In this document: positions 1-13,275 of the stretch, piece after piece
Layout of the letters: every line of letters starts with the position of its first letter
Position numbering within the stretch: the stretch's first letter is position 1
Assembly: GCA_025677825.1 (NCBI GenBank)
Contig: JAIXMO010000101.1
Span: 1 to 49,044 of the forward strand
Direction: 5' to 3'
Length of the DNA: 49,044 nt
Source: Helicostylum pulchrum
Lineage: Eukaryota > Mucoromycota > Mucoromycetes > Mucorales > Mucoraceae
The notes under the pieces: generated by a model
Told to the model about the DNA's origin: nothing
Seen by the model: only the letters and a program-made list of their open reading frames with translations
Database searches by the model: none
Program-made: the position numbers and the translations under genes

Positions 1-1940
1 GCGCTACATTGTAATCGACATCAACACCATGTCCATTCCAATATAAATCCCCAATATTGGTTTGTGCATCTGCACATCCGTGTTCTGCTGCTTTTAAGTA
101 CCAGGTAAGCGCTACATTGTAATCGACATCAACACCATGTCCATTCCAATATAAATCCCCAATATTGTTTTGTGCATCTGCATTCTCTTGTTCTGCTGCT
201 TTTAAGTACCAGGTAAGCGCTACATTGTAATCGACATCAACACCATGTCCATTCCAATATAAATCCCCAATATTGTTTTGTGCATCTGCATTCTCTTGTT
301 CTGCGGCTCTTAAGTACCAGGTAAGCGCTACATTGTAGTCGACATCAACGCCATATCCATTCTCATATAAATCACCAATATTGTTTTGTGCATCTGAATG
401 TCCTTGCTCTGCTGCTTTTAAGTACCAGATAAGCGCTTCGTCGTAATTCACATCAACACCGTGTCCATTCTCATATAAAGCACCAATACGGTTTTGTGAA
501 TCTATATTACCTTGTTCTTCCGCCTTTAAGTACCAGGCAAGTGCTTCACCATAATTAACGTCAACTCCATGTCCTTTCTCATATAATTTACCAATACTGT
601 TTTGTGCATCTACATGTCCTTGTTTTGCGGCTTTTAAGTACCAGGACAATGCCACTTCGTAATTGACATCAACTCCATATCCATTCCCATATAAATACCC
701 AACATTGCTTTGTGCATTTGAATTGCCTTGTTCTGCTGCTTTTAAGTACCAGGTAAGCGCTACATTGTAATCGACATCAACACCATGTCCATTCCAATAT
801 AAATCCCCAATATTGTTTTGTGCATCTGCATTCTCTTGTTCTGCGGCTCTTAAGTACCACGTACGTGCTATATCGTAATTGACTTCAAATCCATATCCAT
901 TCTCGTATAAAACACCAATATTATTTTGTGCATCCGAATTTCCCTGTTCCTCTGCTTTTACGTACCAGGTGTACGCTATATCGTAATTGACATCAACTCC
1001 ATATCCGTTCTGATATAAATCACCAATACGGTTTTGTGAATCTATATTACCTTGTTCTTCCGCCTTTAAGTACCAGGCAAGTGCTTCACCATAATTAACG
1101 TCAACTCCATGTCCTTTCTCATATAATTTACCAATACTGTTTTGTGCATCTACATGACCTTGTTTTGCTGACTTTAAGTACCAGGAAAATGCCACATCGT
1201 AACTGACGTCAATTCCATATCCATTCAAATATAAACCGCCAAGATTGTTTTGTGCATCTACATTTCCTTGTTTTGCGGCCTTTAAGTACCAGGTAAGCGC
1301 TACATTGTAATTGACATTAACCCCATATCCATTCATATACACACTACCAAGATTGTTCTGTGCATCTGAATTTCCTTGTTTTGCCGCCTTTAAGTACCAG
1401 TTAAGCGCTACGCGGTAGTTGATATCAACGCCATATCCATTCTCATATAAATAGCCAATATTATTTTGTGCATGTGAATGTCCTTGTTCTGCTGCTTTTG
1501 AGTACCAAGAAAGTGCCTCATTGTAACTGACAACGACGCCATATCCCTTCCTATGTAAATCACCAATATTGTTTTGGGCATACGAATTTCCTTGCTCTGC
1601 TGCTTTTAAGTACCAGATAAGCGCTTCGTCGTAATTGACATCAACACCATATCCATTCTCATATAAAACACCAATATTGTTTTGTGCAGTTGAATGCCCC
1701 TGTTCTGCGGCTTTTGAGTACCAGGTCAGTGCTTCGTCGTAATTGACATCAACGCCAGACCCATTCTTATAAAAAATACCAATATTGGTTTGTGCATCTG
1801 AATTGCCTTGCTCTGCGGCTTTTAAGTACCAGGACAATGCCACTTCGTAATTGACATCAACTCCATATCCATTCCCATATAAATACCCCAAAAAGTATTG
1901 TGCTTCAGCGTGACCACCCCTTGCAGCTTGTAAAAAATTA
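1..1940 (-). repeat. 108-bp tandem array encoding Sel1 repeats
   Basis: The motif AAGTACCAG (or a close variant) recurs at 96, 204, 312, 420, 528, 636, 744, 852, 960, 1068, 1176, 1284, 1392, 1500, 1608, 1716, 1824 and 1932, always 108 bp apart with no indel. Several units are nearly identical in DNA sequence (for example those beginning at 1, 109 and 217), while others have diverged. Bases 481-616 match 1021-1156 exactly, which is an offset of five units. Confidence 0.95.
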
Positions 1941-2086
1941 CACAACGCAGCATTATAGTGTTTGCTTTTGTATCGTTTCACCCCCTCTTCAAACCAGTCT
2001 TTGGCCGCTGTTTTGTCTGCATTTTTCTTTTTTATTAGTGATGCGAGATACAAAACAAAGCGCTATACCCTACCAAAAATTTCCAT
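1..2086 (-). CDS. Sel1-repeat (SLR) protein, 3' end beyond window
   Basis: This gene reads leftward and is open to the left edge of the window, so its C-terminus is missing. Eighteen successive tandem units of exactly 108 bp (36 residues) carry the Sel1 signature A-x-x-W-Y-L-K-A-A-E-Q-G-N, then A-Q-N-N-I-G-x-L-Y-x-N-G-x-G-V-D-V-N-Y. The repeats follow an N-terminal helical segment of about 30 residues. No usable ATG lies in the long frame. A 13-nt first exon at 2086-2074 (MEIF plus one base) joined across a 57-nt intron (2073-2017, CTAAT branch-like site, TGCAG acceptor) restores a clean start, giving MEIFDKTAAKDWFEEG. Sel1 repeats are alpha/alpha solenoids that scaffold protein partners; no catalytic domain is visible. 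Two relatives lie at 31003-32443 and 33531-35306. The family call is firm; the role is unknown. Confidence 0.85.
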
Positions 2087-3183
2087 TTTTCTTTCTAAAC
2101 CAAGATAAAAAAAAAAAAAAGTTTATGAGGAAAAGAAAAAAGAAAAAAAAAACCAGAAAAAGTGGCACAAAATAAAGGAGTAAACGTAGGTTTGGCTTAG
2201 CAAGGGCAAAATGTTTCATTTATTCATATTTGTCGCACAAATCCTCCGTACTTTTTCTACTGCACTATAATACAAGTAGACTTGTCCATTTGTTCTTTGT
2301 AAGTTTCTACAAAGAAGTTGACAGAATTCTTTTTTTTTTTATCGTATAAACACAGCAGATAAACCTTTCATAAACGATTTTCCTAGTTCTTTGTAACGTT
2401 ACGCTTAGTTTTTTTTCTGTTACACATACAGCTAATTGAATACAAATATATTGGTTACTGACAATTAATGTTGCCATTGATTTATATGAATTATTATAAG
2501 ACTTTAACTAAGCCGAAATAATTGAAAAGAGTCGCTAGTCCATTATAATTAGTACTACTATTACTCCAAGATAAATTGTATAAAAAGTTTTTTTTTACTG
2601 TTGATCCGTTTTTTAAAAAAAAACCTAATATAGGTTAGTTTAAAGACTTGTCAGTTCCGGCTTGTGAAGCAATGTGGAAATGATTTTCCAAATATTTGTA
2701 ATACTATATATGTTGGAACAAATTAGCCCACTTTTTTTTTTAAGAAAAAGGTAGCGTGTATACGGCATTATGTGATGAACGGATAAAACGGTTGCAAATA
2801 GGGAATATAAGCAGCATATTTGACACATGTATTACAATGATTTTGATGAAATGTGTCATAAAAATCATACGAGTATAAGAAACTGGAAAGCATGGTCCAT
2901 GAGTTAAATTACATAAACCTTTTTTTTTTTTTTTTAAAAAAAACAAAAGTAAATGTGGTCTGATCATTTCCAAGTAGCACGCTTTAACAGACCATGATCT
3001 TTTGCCTAAACGAGATATCTATCCCCTCTTCAAATTTGACAACTTTTTTTTACAATGTTTAAATGGTTACTGCAATAAAAAAGGCTAATATTAAAAAACA
3101 GTCAAATTTGGTGTCACAATATTTATCCCTGCGCGTGTTAGGTCCAATTTTACCTTTACCCTTATTTTTTATTGTTGTTTATC
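2087..3183. other. Intergenic region between divergent genes
   Basis: About 1.1 kb between the Sel1 gene (reading left) and the ABHD12-like gene (reading right), so it should hold both promoters. It is AT-rich with A/T homopolymers, for example around 2107-2120, 2330-2340 and 2921-2943. I see no convincing gene or RNA in it. Short open frames here are low-complexity K/F-rich translations of those runs. Confidence 0.6.
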
Positions 3184-5003
3184 ATGCTCAAGGCAGTAAT
3201 AAAAATAACTGGTGCTTTGGTGGCAATTTATGCAGTAAGAAATATTAATTATGACGATATGCATTCAACTAAATTTAAAATATTATTGTAGGCTATCATT
3301 GTGATATTGAGTTTTGATACACCTCAACGATGGTAAGTTTAGAAACTATAATGTACTCTAATGACTAATGAACTTTTTTTTGGTAGCTTAATGTTTTTAC
3401 ATTGGGTCAAGTTTCCTCTCCATCCTCAATACGAAGCGCTTGAGACTTTTGGGTTTGGACGTATGTGAAATATGTCATACGAAAGCTTCTTTTTTAAACC
3501 TAATTTACAAATTTAGATAATGCTGGTCGAAATATCAAAATTCAAACTTCGGATAATGTTACTCTTGGTAATAATCTAAAAAAAGAACAAGAATAAAGAA
3601 AATACGTTCTCAATTACTTTTTTTAGGTGCCTGGCATTTCTTACCAAGCGAATATTACGAGAAACTTCAATTACGTACGGAAACGAACGTACCCGAACAA
3701 ATATATGACGATGCTCTTGGTGACAGTCAGTATGATACCATTATTTATTTTCACGGTAACGCACTTGATCGTACTGCTCCTTGGAGAATTGACCTTTACA
3801 AGGTATATATACTTTTGTTAAAAAACGAACCAACTTTTTAACATGTATCAACATTCATCTCTTACTAGCAAATTTTAAACCGGTTTGGTAAAGTTAATAT
3901 CATCACTATTGATTATCGCGGTTTCGGTGACTCAGGTAGGATGAATATATTTGTTAAAATAACAATAAGATATTTAATAAGATTGTATAGAATCAACACC
4001 TTCCGAAAGCGGGCTACGTTTAGATGCACAAGCAACATTGAGCTGGTTAAATTATAGAAATGGTAAATTTAAAATAAGCTTATGATAACCACGGCATGAT
4101 CTAATAAACAAACGAAAATACATAGTTCCAAACAGTCGAATTATTCTTAGTGGACATTCTCTCGGTAATAACGATATATAAATATAAAATAACTAAATAG
4201 TAATCTTACATTTATCTTAAAAGGTACCGGTGTAGCCACAACTTTAGCATATGACATGACATTATCTGGTATAGTAAAGATATCTATATAGCAAAAAAAA
4301 AAAAAAAATACGTTTCTAATCAATATACAGATAATCCCGCAAAAAGTCTTATCTTGAAAGCAGGGTATAGCTCTATGGCTACACTAATTTTTGAGTACAA
4401 TGTGGTTCCATATTTTCCAATTTTGTCACCATTAAAACGCATCCCAGATTTAGAACGTAAGTTATATTTTTTATATGAACAAGGGGTGACGATTAAGAAG
4501 TAGACTAAACTATATTTATAGAATGGTTATTATCCAAATTAAATCATAAATTCGATTCCTTGTCTAAAATTGAGGTAACTCAGTAATATAAACGTTTATT
4601 AAAACATAGATTAAGATGTTTCATGTGATTATTATTTTAGCACGTAACATGCCCTTTGTTAATCATATATGGCGCAACTGATATGGAGATTCCGATTCAA
4701 AATTCGCATAGATTATTCATACGAGCCGTATCCCGTACAAATAATTCAAGTATTGAAAAGTTACAAGCTAGCAATAGAATTACACGTACTATTATTCCTA
4801 ATGAAGCTATCGTCTACAGCTCTGAAAACCCTAAAGTAACTATGGTAGAACTTGTTACTGCTCATCATAATAACGGTAAGAGAAAAAAAAAAATACATTT
4901 AAGATATATATATGTGTATATACTTAATCTTCTATCTTTAATAGTTGGTTATTTCGATTTTACTTACCAATCAATGAAAGATATACTTGGTATTACGGAG
5001 TAG
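3184..5003 (+). CDS. ABHD12-like alpha/beta-hydrolase (serine lipase)
   Basis: About 360 residues in roughly a dozen exons. The first exon is taken as 3184-3234 because MLKAVIKITGALVAIYA joins in phase to AIIVILSFDTPQR and gives one N-terminal hydrophobic anchor; an ATG at 3063 opens a different frame. Catalytic features appear in order: oxyanion-loop YFHGN, the DYRGFGDSG strand-turn, the nucleophile elbow GHSLG followed after an intron by TGVATTL, the acid residue in YGATDMEIP and the histidine in AHHNN. The elbow GHSLGTGVAT is typical of ABHD12, which hydrolyses lysophosphatidylserine and monoacylglycerols at ER/endomembranes. Most introns are 40-60 nt. The methyltransferase gene starts 177 bp after the stop. 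The substrate is inferred from the family; a related ABHD13/BEM46 role is the main alternative. Confidence 0.85.
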
Positions 5004-5084
5004 TAAAAAAAAAACTAGTTTGGATCACGCCCAATGAATCGCCTCATTTTTTCTTAAAATGTTTATGCTTCAACGATATATAAA

Positions 5085-5160
5085 CAGGATTTTCTTTCCC
5101 TCTCTTTCTTTTTCTTACTCTTATAATTTTTTTTTCTTTTTCTTTTTTTTTTACCCTACT
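5085..5160 (+). promoter_or_regulatory. Pyrimidine-rich tract upstream of the methyltransferase
   Basis: A long C/T-rich stretch (CCCTCTCTTTCTTTTTC and following T runs) ends about 20 bp before the ATG at 5180. Such tracts are common in fungal core promoters. The same arrangement precedes the adenylate kinase, importin and SKT5 genes in this window. Confidence 0.4.
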
Positions 5161-5179
5161 CTTGTTATTGTTAAATTAA

Positions 5180-6831
5180 ATGGGAAGCGTAAATTCGAGG
5201 CCTCCTGGAGAATGTTCAGATGAGGTTTTAGCTAGTCTGTCACCTAAAAATCAAAGAAAGTTAAATCAATTATCGTATCCCAACTTTTTTGAAGGAGCAT
5301 CATTGACAACAGATCCTAATACACCTGCACAGAAACGAGGAACTTCGATCTCTCAAAGTATTAAAAATAAAGATAGACGGAAATGGTCTGCAACTTCGGA
5401 AGATAGCCATATGTCTAATATGACACCTATAACTCCACCCGCTGAAAGTTCTAACCGAGTTATGCACCTAAATAATAGTCCTTACTGTAACAGTAAAATC
5501 GAGTTTGAAATGATTAGTGGAAGAAGATATCAAAGCTCACCAGGAGCACACTTTTATTTGCCTTGTGATGATGATGAAGCCGACCGACTTGTAATTATGG
5601 TAATACACACCGTACAAATATATACATATATACTAGTAAAACTAAAAAAATGAATTATTTTAAATAGCATTTTTTGATCAAATATGCATTTAATGGTAAT
5701 GTAGTTGCACCTGTCATTCCAAACTTGCAAGCAAAGCTGCAACGAAATCAATCATACCAACCTAAAGTGCTGGATGTAGGCTGTGGACCAGGAACTTGGT
5801 AAGCACTATCACTTTTACTATACAATATTATATATATTTCTTTTTATCTTACGAGTCATTCCGTTTAGGATTCTTGAAATGGCAACTGAATTTCCTCATT
5901 CAGGTAAACTAAACAAAATATATATAATGTAATTGCATAATTTAAAGCTAATTTTATTGTGCGTAGAATTCCACGGAATAGATCTTCGTACTATGTTTCC
6001 GTCTACAATTAAGCCGCAAAATACGCACTTTCTCCAACATGACTTTTTTCAGGGATTACCTTATGCTGATAGTTCATTTGAATTTGTTCGTATGCGATCC
6101 ATGCTTGGATTTATTACCCAAAAACAACTATTGTTTTTATTATCTGAAATTCAACGAGTGCTAAAACCTCTTGGATATATTGAGTTACTTGATGTTGAAT
6201 ATCAAATTCATCGACCTGGTCCGATATGTGAGAGTATTTTAAATCAACAATGTAAGTTTAGTCTTGGATGTATTCTTTTTTTTTTGTTTACGTAGTACTA
6301 ACAGTAAAAATAGTACAAAGCACTATGCAAAAAAAAGGGATTGATTTTTTAGCGAGTCACCATTTATCCACATTATTAATGACACAACCAGCCGATGGCG
6401 GGTTTATTGATGTTCATCAACATCGAGTTACAATTCCAATTGGCTGGGGAGGTCAATTGGGCGAAGTTCATGCACAAAATCTGTGTAGCTTTTTACAATC
6501 GATTCACCCTACAATTAAAAACTATATGAATCAAAACGGTCCTCAAGGTGCCGGCATTGATACGTTAATAGCTGATGCAGTTAAAGAGTGTACAACTATG
6601 CAATCACATATGAATTGGTTTGTTTGCTACGGACAAAAACCAGCAAATAACGTATTCACTGTTACACCACCACCATCTGTCAAAAATATGATACCTAATG
6701 AATACCCGCCTTCTATGATTACTCCTCTCCCTTCTCCAAATGCTTCTTCGATCGATCTAAAACAATATCAACAACAAAACGAAAATACATGGGATTCAAT
6801 TAATGATTTTGTTGATGGCTATATCGATTAG
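5180..6831 (+). CDS. SAM-dependent class I methyltransferase, possible N-myristoylation
   Basis: About 470 residues over five exons. The N-terminus MGSVNSRPP fits the myristoylation pattern (Gly2, Ser6). A Ser/Thr/Pro-rich, probably disordered stretch of about 100 residues follows. The methyltransferase core begins near KVLDVGCGPGTW (motif I, SAM binding), continues with FHGIDL (acidic end of strand 2), FLQHDFFQGLPYADSSFEFV (motif II/III region) and a VLKPLGYIELLD strand. This order resembles the fungal LaeA/UMTA-like methyltransferases. Exon 1 ends near 5599 at VIM|GTAATA and resumes at HFLIKYAF. The terminal exon starts about 6295 and encodes helical segments and a polar tail ending DFVDGYID. 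The acceptor (protein or small molecule) cannot be told from sequence. Confidence 0.85.
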
Positions 6832-6834
6832 CAT

Positions 6835-7269
6835 TTCCCCCATTATATATGTACACACACGCTCCTTCCAACAGTAATTTATTGTAAATACAACAAACAA
6901 TCCATTTTTTTTTGCCCTTTCCCTTTTCCTCCCTTATTCTATTATGTATATTTCCCCCTCCTCTCCCCTATGTATATGATCAATAAATAATTCATGCAAA
7001 ATATGGTTTTTTTTTTTATTTTTTTTGATTTTGATGTGTGTTCCTACACGAAAAAAAAAAAGATGTGTGGAAAGAAAGAAAAGAAAATTGATCATAATAA
7101 TAATAGCTGTAAAATAGTGCAATATAAATAAAAAGAATAATAATAAAAACAGAGTATTTTTTTGTTGTTGTTGTTGTCGTTGTTTTTGCTGATTTTGAAC
7201 TTTTTTTGTTGTTTGTTTTTTTTTTGAAGTTGACGTACGTTAAAAAACGACACTAAATAATATGTGATT
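6835..7269. other. Convergent 3' spacer
   Basis: About 435 bp between the stops of the methyltransferase (+) and the bZIP gene (-). It is low-complexity, with T and A runs and TTG/GTT repeats near 7160-7190, and presumably contains both polyadenylation regions. No gene is seen. Confidence 0.6.
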
Positions 7270-8007
7270 TTATACTTTTGTTAAAGCTTTATGAGCTTCA
7301 GACAATTGAGCTTCTAATACACGAATTCTATCTTCCAATGAAAGATCCTTTGACTCTAATCCAGACTTTTCAGATTCCAATACAGCAATACGCGTATTTA
7401 AACGATGGTTGTCAGATTCTAATTCAGAAACACGTTGTTCTAAATGCTCCATTTTGACCAATTTTTTAAGACGTGATCTACGTGCTGCGTCAGTGTTTTT
7501 CTGTCTTTTTAATGCAATTTCATCTTGATCGATAACAACGGTTGATTCCATGATACGACGCTTAAGAATAGGTGTAGCAGGTTCTGTTGTCATTGCAACT
7601 TGAGTTGCTGGACGAGGAGCGATACGAGGAAGATTACAGGTTTTGGGCATAATAGTAACAACGGGGGCAGGTTTCTTGAGGACAATATCAGGAAATAAAG
7701 AAACGTTGCAAGGTGTTTTAGGACAAGAAGAAGAATCTGACATGCTGTTGGGACTGAATGGAGGAGAGTGAGGAAGCATAGAAAGGATATCTTGTTGTTG
7801 CTTTTCAGTACCAGAAAGAAAATCAAGTGAATTGGCAATGACACCAGATTTAGCTAGTTCTTCAGCAAGCCAATCGTCAATCATTGTTGAATTCAAAGAT
7901 GGGATACCAGGAAATAAAGTAGACAATATATCCTGTTGAGATGATATAGTAGATGGATCAATTGTACTGATATCCATATTATTAAAAATATCTTGATAAG
8001 TAGTCAT
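7270..8007 (-). CDS. bZIP transcription factor, Gcn4/Cpc1-like
   Basis: A single-exon protein of 245 residues. The C-terminal basic region (ALKRQKNTDAARRSRLKKL) matches the Gcn4/Cpc-1 class, with the invariant Asn and Arg of N-x2-A-A-x-x-S-R spacing. It is followed by a zipper with seven successive leucines at heptad spacing (LEQRVSE, LESDNHR, LNTRIAV, LESEKSG, LESKDLS, LEDRIRV, LEAQLSE). Gcn4 itself has about four heptads. The N-terminal two thirds is acidic and Ser/Pro-rich, as expected for an activation domain. Gcn4/Cpc1 factors activate amino-acid biosynthesis genes from TGACTCA-type sites. The putative leader carries several upstream ORFs. The class is firm; the one-to-one orthology is inferred. 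Confidence 0.88.
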   Translation of the reverse strand: MTTYQDIFNNMDISTIDPSTISSQQDILSTLFPGIPSLNSTMIDDWLAEELAKSGVIANSLDFLSGTEKQQQDILSMLPHSPPFSPNSMSDSSSCPKTPCNVSLFPDIVLKKPAPVVTIMPKTCNLPRIAPRPATQVAMTTEPATPILKRRIMESTVVIDQDEIALKRQKNTDAARRSRLKKLVKMEHLEQRVSELESDNHRLNTRIAVLESEKSGLESKDLSLEDRIRVLEAQLSEAHKALTKV

Positions 8008-8150
8008 TTGTTGTTGTTGTTGATTTGATTTGATTTGAGTTGAGTTGTGTGTTTTTACTGTGTTTTAAAGGGGTTCTTATTATTAAAAAAAAATAATATT
8101 TATAATGTTTATATTTTAAAAAAAGTTGTTATTGTAATCGAAGTTGTTTT

Positions 8151-8568
8151 CTAATTTCCAGGTGGATAATTTAGTTCTGATGTTTTCTTGCGAGAAGTAG
8201 TCGAGGGTGCGTCAGTTGTATAAGAGAAAAAGGGTTTGCTTGACATGATGTAGCAAAAGGTAGGTTTAATAGATGATAAAAATAACATTAATTAGATAAT
8301 GATATGGGTTCTTTTTAATTTGATAACGATAGAGATTTAATAGAGAGAGAGGCAAACAATAACAGATTTAAATAATAATAACAGAAACCATCTTGGGCAA
8401 AGTGAAATATTATATAAAAAAGAAAGTGAAAAAGTGCGAAAAAGGGTTACAAAAGAAGAGCTCAATTCTCAGGGGAAACATGGTTATTTATATTATGATA
8501 AGCCCTTTTTGCTTATCACCTATCTGAAACACCTTTGTCCTTATTGGCTCTGATAATCTCGTGCACAT
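8151..8568 (-). promoter_or_regulatory. Candidate uORF-bearing 5' leader of the bZIP gene
   Basis: On the coding strand of the bZIP gene, four groups of upstream ATGs precede the main start. A frame starts at 8568 and runs about 27 codons. One starts at 8481 with 23 codons (MFPLRIELFF at its start). One starts at 8391 with 7 codons (MVSVIII). One starts at 8288, with an in-frame internal ATG at 8246, and has 45 codons ending at 8151. None overlaps the main ORF; the last stops 143 bp before it. Gcn4/Cpc-1/ATF4 mRNAs are regulated by leader uORFs, so this is suggestive. The transcription start is not known, so some of these ATGs may not be transcribed. Confidence 0.4.
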
Positions 8569-9727
8569 GATCTTTTTTATGAGGTGCTTTCTCCGCTTAA
8601 ATACTTTATAACTAACAGTGTAAGTTCCATAATTAAGTAAAACATATAGAAATGATTGGATCGTTTTATTTGTATTATATAACCTTTGTGTGAGAAATAG
8701 GCTTAATCACCGCGGTGTAATGTTCATATGTGTTTCTTCTGTTAGTAGACCTGTTCCGATATGTCGGGATCTATCTTCTCACACTCATTTTGCTTATCTA
8801 TTTTCAAAAAAAAAAAAAATTGCTTGAAAATGTTACAAGATTAAGTTTTCCCATCATGTGCTTTTATTTGGCTTCTAATCACTATATTTCGCCCATCTTT
8901 TCGTCATCTCTATATTTATCACTCCGATTTTTTTCTCTTATATGTGTTTACACTTCTTTACAGGTTGCATTAACAAACAAATAAACGTAAATTTAGCTTA
9001 GCTTCATCTATTATACAAATTACATGTACTGGTTAAAATTTAGCTCCACTCAACTTTTCTCTCTCTCTCTCCTTCTCACTCTCTTTTTCTGTCCAAACTG
9101 CTTATACATTATTTGTTTTTATTTCTTTTTCTGGCATCTATTAAAACATTGGTTGATTCGCCTATTCAAACTTTTTTTGATAGACTTAAAATGGGTACAC
9201 TCTGTGAAATGTTTGTCCACATTCTTAATTCTTAATGCAAAAAGGGAACCCGTAGAACTAGGCCCAGACAAAAAAAATAAAACAAAAAAAAAAAGTGCCT
9301 TGAGTGATTAAAGAGATGCCCTGGAAGATCTTGCAGAATATAGGTAACCAATGATTATTCTCACCTTCATTTTTAACTTTTCCCATATCCAGACAATTAT
9401 TGATATCCTCAGTGCTGAAGCTGTATGACGTATAAATACGGCAGGTGGCGTAATATTTACCCATTCTATCTTAATAGGAATTGCTATTTAAACTAGAAGA
9501 TTCAGATCTAAATAACGCGAATAACAAAGTTTTCTTCTTGTTAGTATCGTGGGAGTAATACCACGCCTATTAAGAGACTAATATAGACTAAATACCTGTG
9601 ATCAGTTTCTAGCTGTAACGCGAATTTTTTATTTCTCTTGCAGATCAATATTTGTAGTTATTTTTGCAGCGAACCCCAAACTAAAAAAATACCAATAAAA
9701 AAAAAGGTTGTATAAAAGGCCTTATTA

Positions 9728-9756
9728 GAAACTGGATTTGTAATTAATCCAGTTTC
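9728..9756. repeat. Perfect inverted repeat, 11-bp arms
   Basis: GAAACTGGATT and its exact reverse complement AATCCAGTTTC are separated by 7 bp. It could form a hairpin in RNA or cruciform DNA. It lies in a gene-free stretch and its role is unknown. Confidence 0.75.
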
Positions 9757-10607
9757 GGAAAGGTGTATAGGTTTTATTTTACGGGATACTTCTTGAATAC
9801 CATACAAGAATCACTTAAATGTTAATGGGAGGTGTCTAAAATGTGTGACAACAATTCCAATCCCGTTGAAAATACTCACCTATGACTTTTAATGAGTCAA
9901 GAAAATTAGTCAAATATGGCGTTACTCAAAAAAGAAGCGCATGCATATCATAGATGGTATTTTACAGAAAAAGTTCGGCATGCACCCAATAAAAAACCCA
10001 AAAATGCTACTAAAAAATTAAACAACATGCCAGGTACAACGAGTACAATATGTATTATTATATCCTGTGGTCCGGTAATATATATTTGTTTTGTTTTTCT
10101 TCTACTCGGTGAACTCTATACGTTTAAATGAAGATGATTAATTCCGTCTCCATCGGAGTGGCTATTACTATGTTTCAAATGTGCTTTCATTGATGTACCA
10201 ACGGAAGACCTTATATAAAATATACGTTTTTGACTTCCAGTCACCTAAAAAAAATGCGACTCTCACATTCTGTGTCACAGCTTTCCCGATGCAAGAAGAC
10301 AGAGAATCACGCCAAAAATACATGGGTGTTACCAAATTATAAAAAAAAATAGGGTGATTAAGGCTTTTTTTTTTCTTTGATCGCTGGAATTGTACTACAG
10401 ACTTAATCGATCAAAAAAGACAATAGATTACAACACTAAATATTTATACCAATCATTGACTATAAAAAAAAAGGCCTTTATCAGTGACAAATCAAAAAAG
10501 GCTTGTTAAAGAGATCTTAGTTCTACACGCGTGATCAGAAAAATTACGAATAAAGATAGCACCGATTGACGAGGAGAGAAAAAAAAAACATAAAAAAAGC
10601 AAAATAC

Positions 10608-10629
10608 TTCTTCAGCGATTAACCGCTGA
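10608..10629. repeat. Perfect inverted repeat, 8-bp arms
   Basis: CTTCAGCG and CGCTGAAG flank a 6-bp ATTAAC spacer, about 380 bp downstream of the SRP54 stop. It is more GC-rich than its surroundings. It may be a terminator-like hairpin or simply chance. Confidence 0.6.
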
Positions 10630-10992
10630 AGTTATCAGTGAAGCGTTTTAGTTGGTATTGAGCACCAAAAGTATATCTTCTCCTAGTTAGTTTTCTAAAG
10701 ATTCACTTTGCAAGTTTAATTACTTACCCTCTCTCTATCAGTTTGATAATTATCCCTTTGTTTATGAATACACTCTTAAAGACTAGACACTTTTATACAG
10801 TTGCAAGGTCTGGTTTGTGACGAAGTTGAATCGATAGCTAAACGCATTTAAATTTTATACAAGTGTATTATTCTGGACTGAATTAGTAAACTAGTCATAT
10901 AGGTATCAATCAGTGGGATTATACTAAACAAAGAGATTTTTTTTTTTTTTTTATAAAAGATGTTTATACAAAAATATATTAAGGTATTTTTT

Positions 10993-12887
<1,895 letters not shown>

Positions 12888-13275
12888 ATTTATTTATTTG
12901 TCTGTATAGAAGGTAAAAGAAAAAACATCACATTGTGGTGTTCTCTTTTGTATTGGAGGGGGATTCTTTTTTTGGGGGTAAATGATTGGATGAAATAAAA
13001 TATATTTTTAAGTGACAGGATTTGGTTTAAAGTACGAGTAAATCAAACAAAAGGTCATTTTTTAAACATGTAAAGTTATACTCTCAAGGATGAAGAATTA
13101 TCTGTACGAAGCAGCTGGGCTTTCTCTCTCAGAATATATCAAACTATTTCATTCAAACAGTAAAAAATAAAAGTAGATGAGTCACTATGTGTATAATCAT
13201 AAACTTATTTATTTAATTGCGGGCATAGATTAACTAAAAATCCAGCATAATGACAATAGGGGCGTTGAAATTCTT
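12888..13275. other. Spacer upstream of SRP54
   Basis: About 390 bp between the SRP54 start and the stop of the next minus-strand gene. It must hold the SRP54 promoter. It is AT-rich and has no other recognisable content. Confidence 0.6.

Larger units (their letters stand above)
8569..10992. other. Long gene-poor spacer
   Basis: About 2.4 kb between the upstream side of the bZIP gene and the 3' end of SRP54. It is AT-rich with pyrimidine and homopolymer stretches (9056-9085, 10927-10952). It contains short perfect inverted repeats at 9728-9756 and 10608-10629. One short ATG frame at 9916-10131 (71 codons, basic N-half and a hydrophobic C-terminal stretch) is open, but I see no other support for it as a gene. 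Confidence 0.5.

Noticed and set aside
1900..2175. Plus-strand 91-codon frame opposite the Sel1 start
   Set aside because: It lies antisense to the Sel1 N-terminus and ends in a K-rich translation of an A-run.
3063..3248. ATG frame at 3063 as the start of the ABHD12-like gene
   Set aside because: It ends at a stop and does not join in phase to the hydrolase exons; the ATG at 3184 does, across an intron starting at 3235.
9916..10131. 71-codon ATG frame in the long spacer
   Set aside because: No homology, no neighbouring promoter signal beyond background AT-richness; kept only as a mention in the spacer entry.
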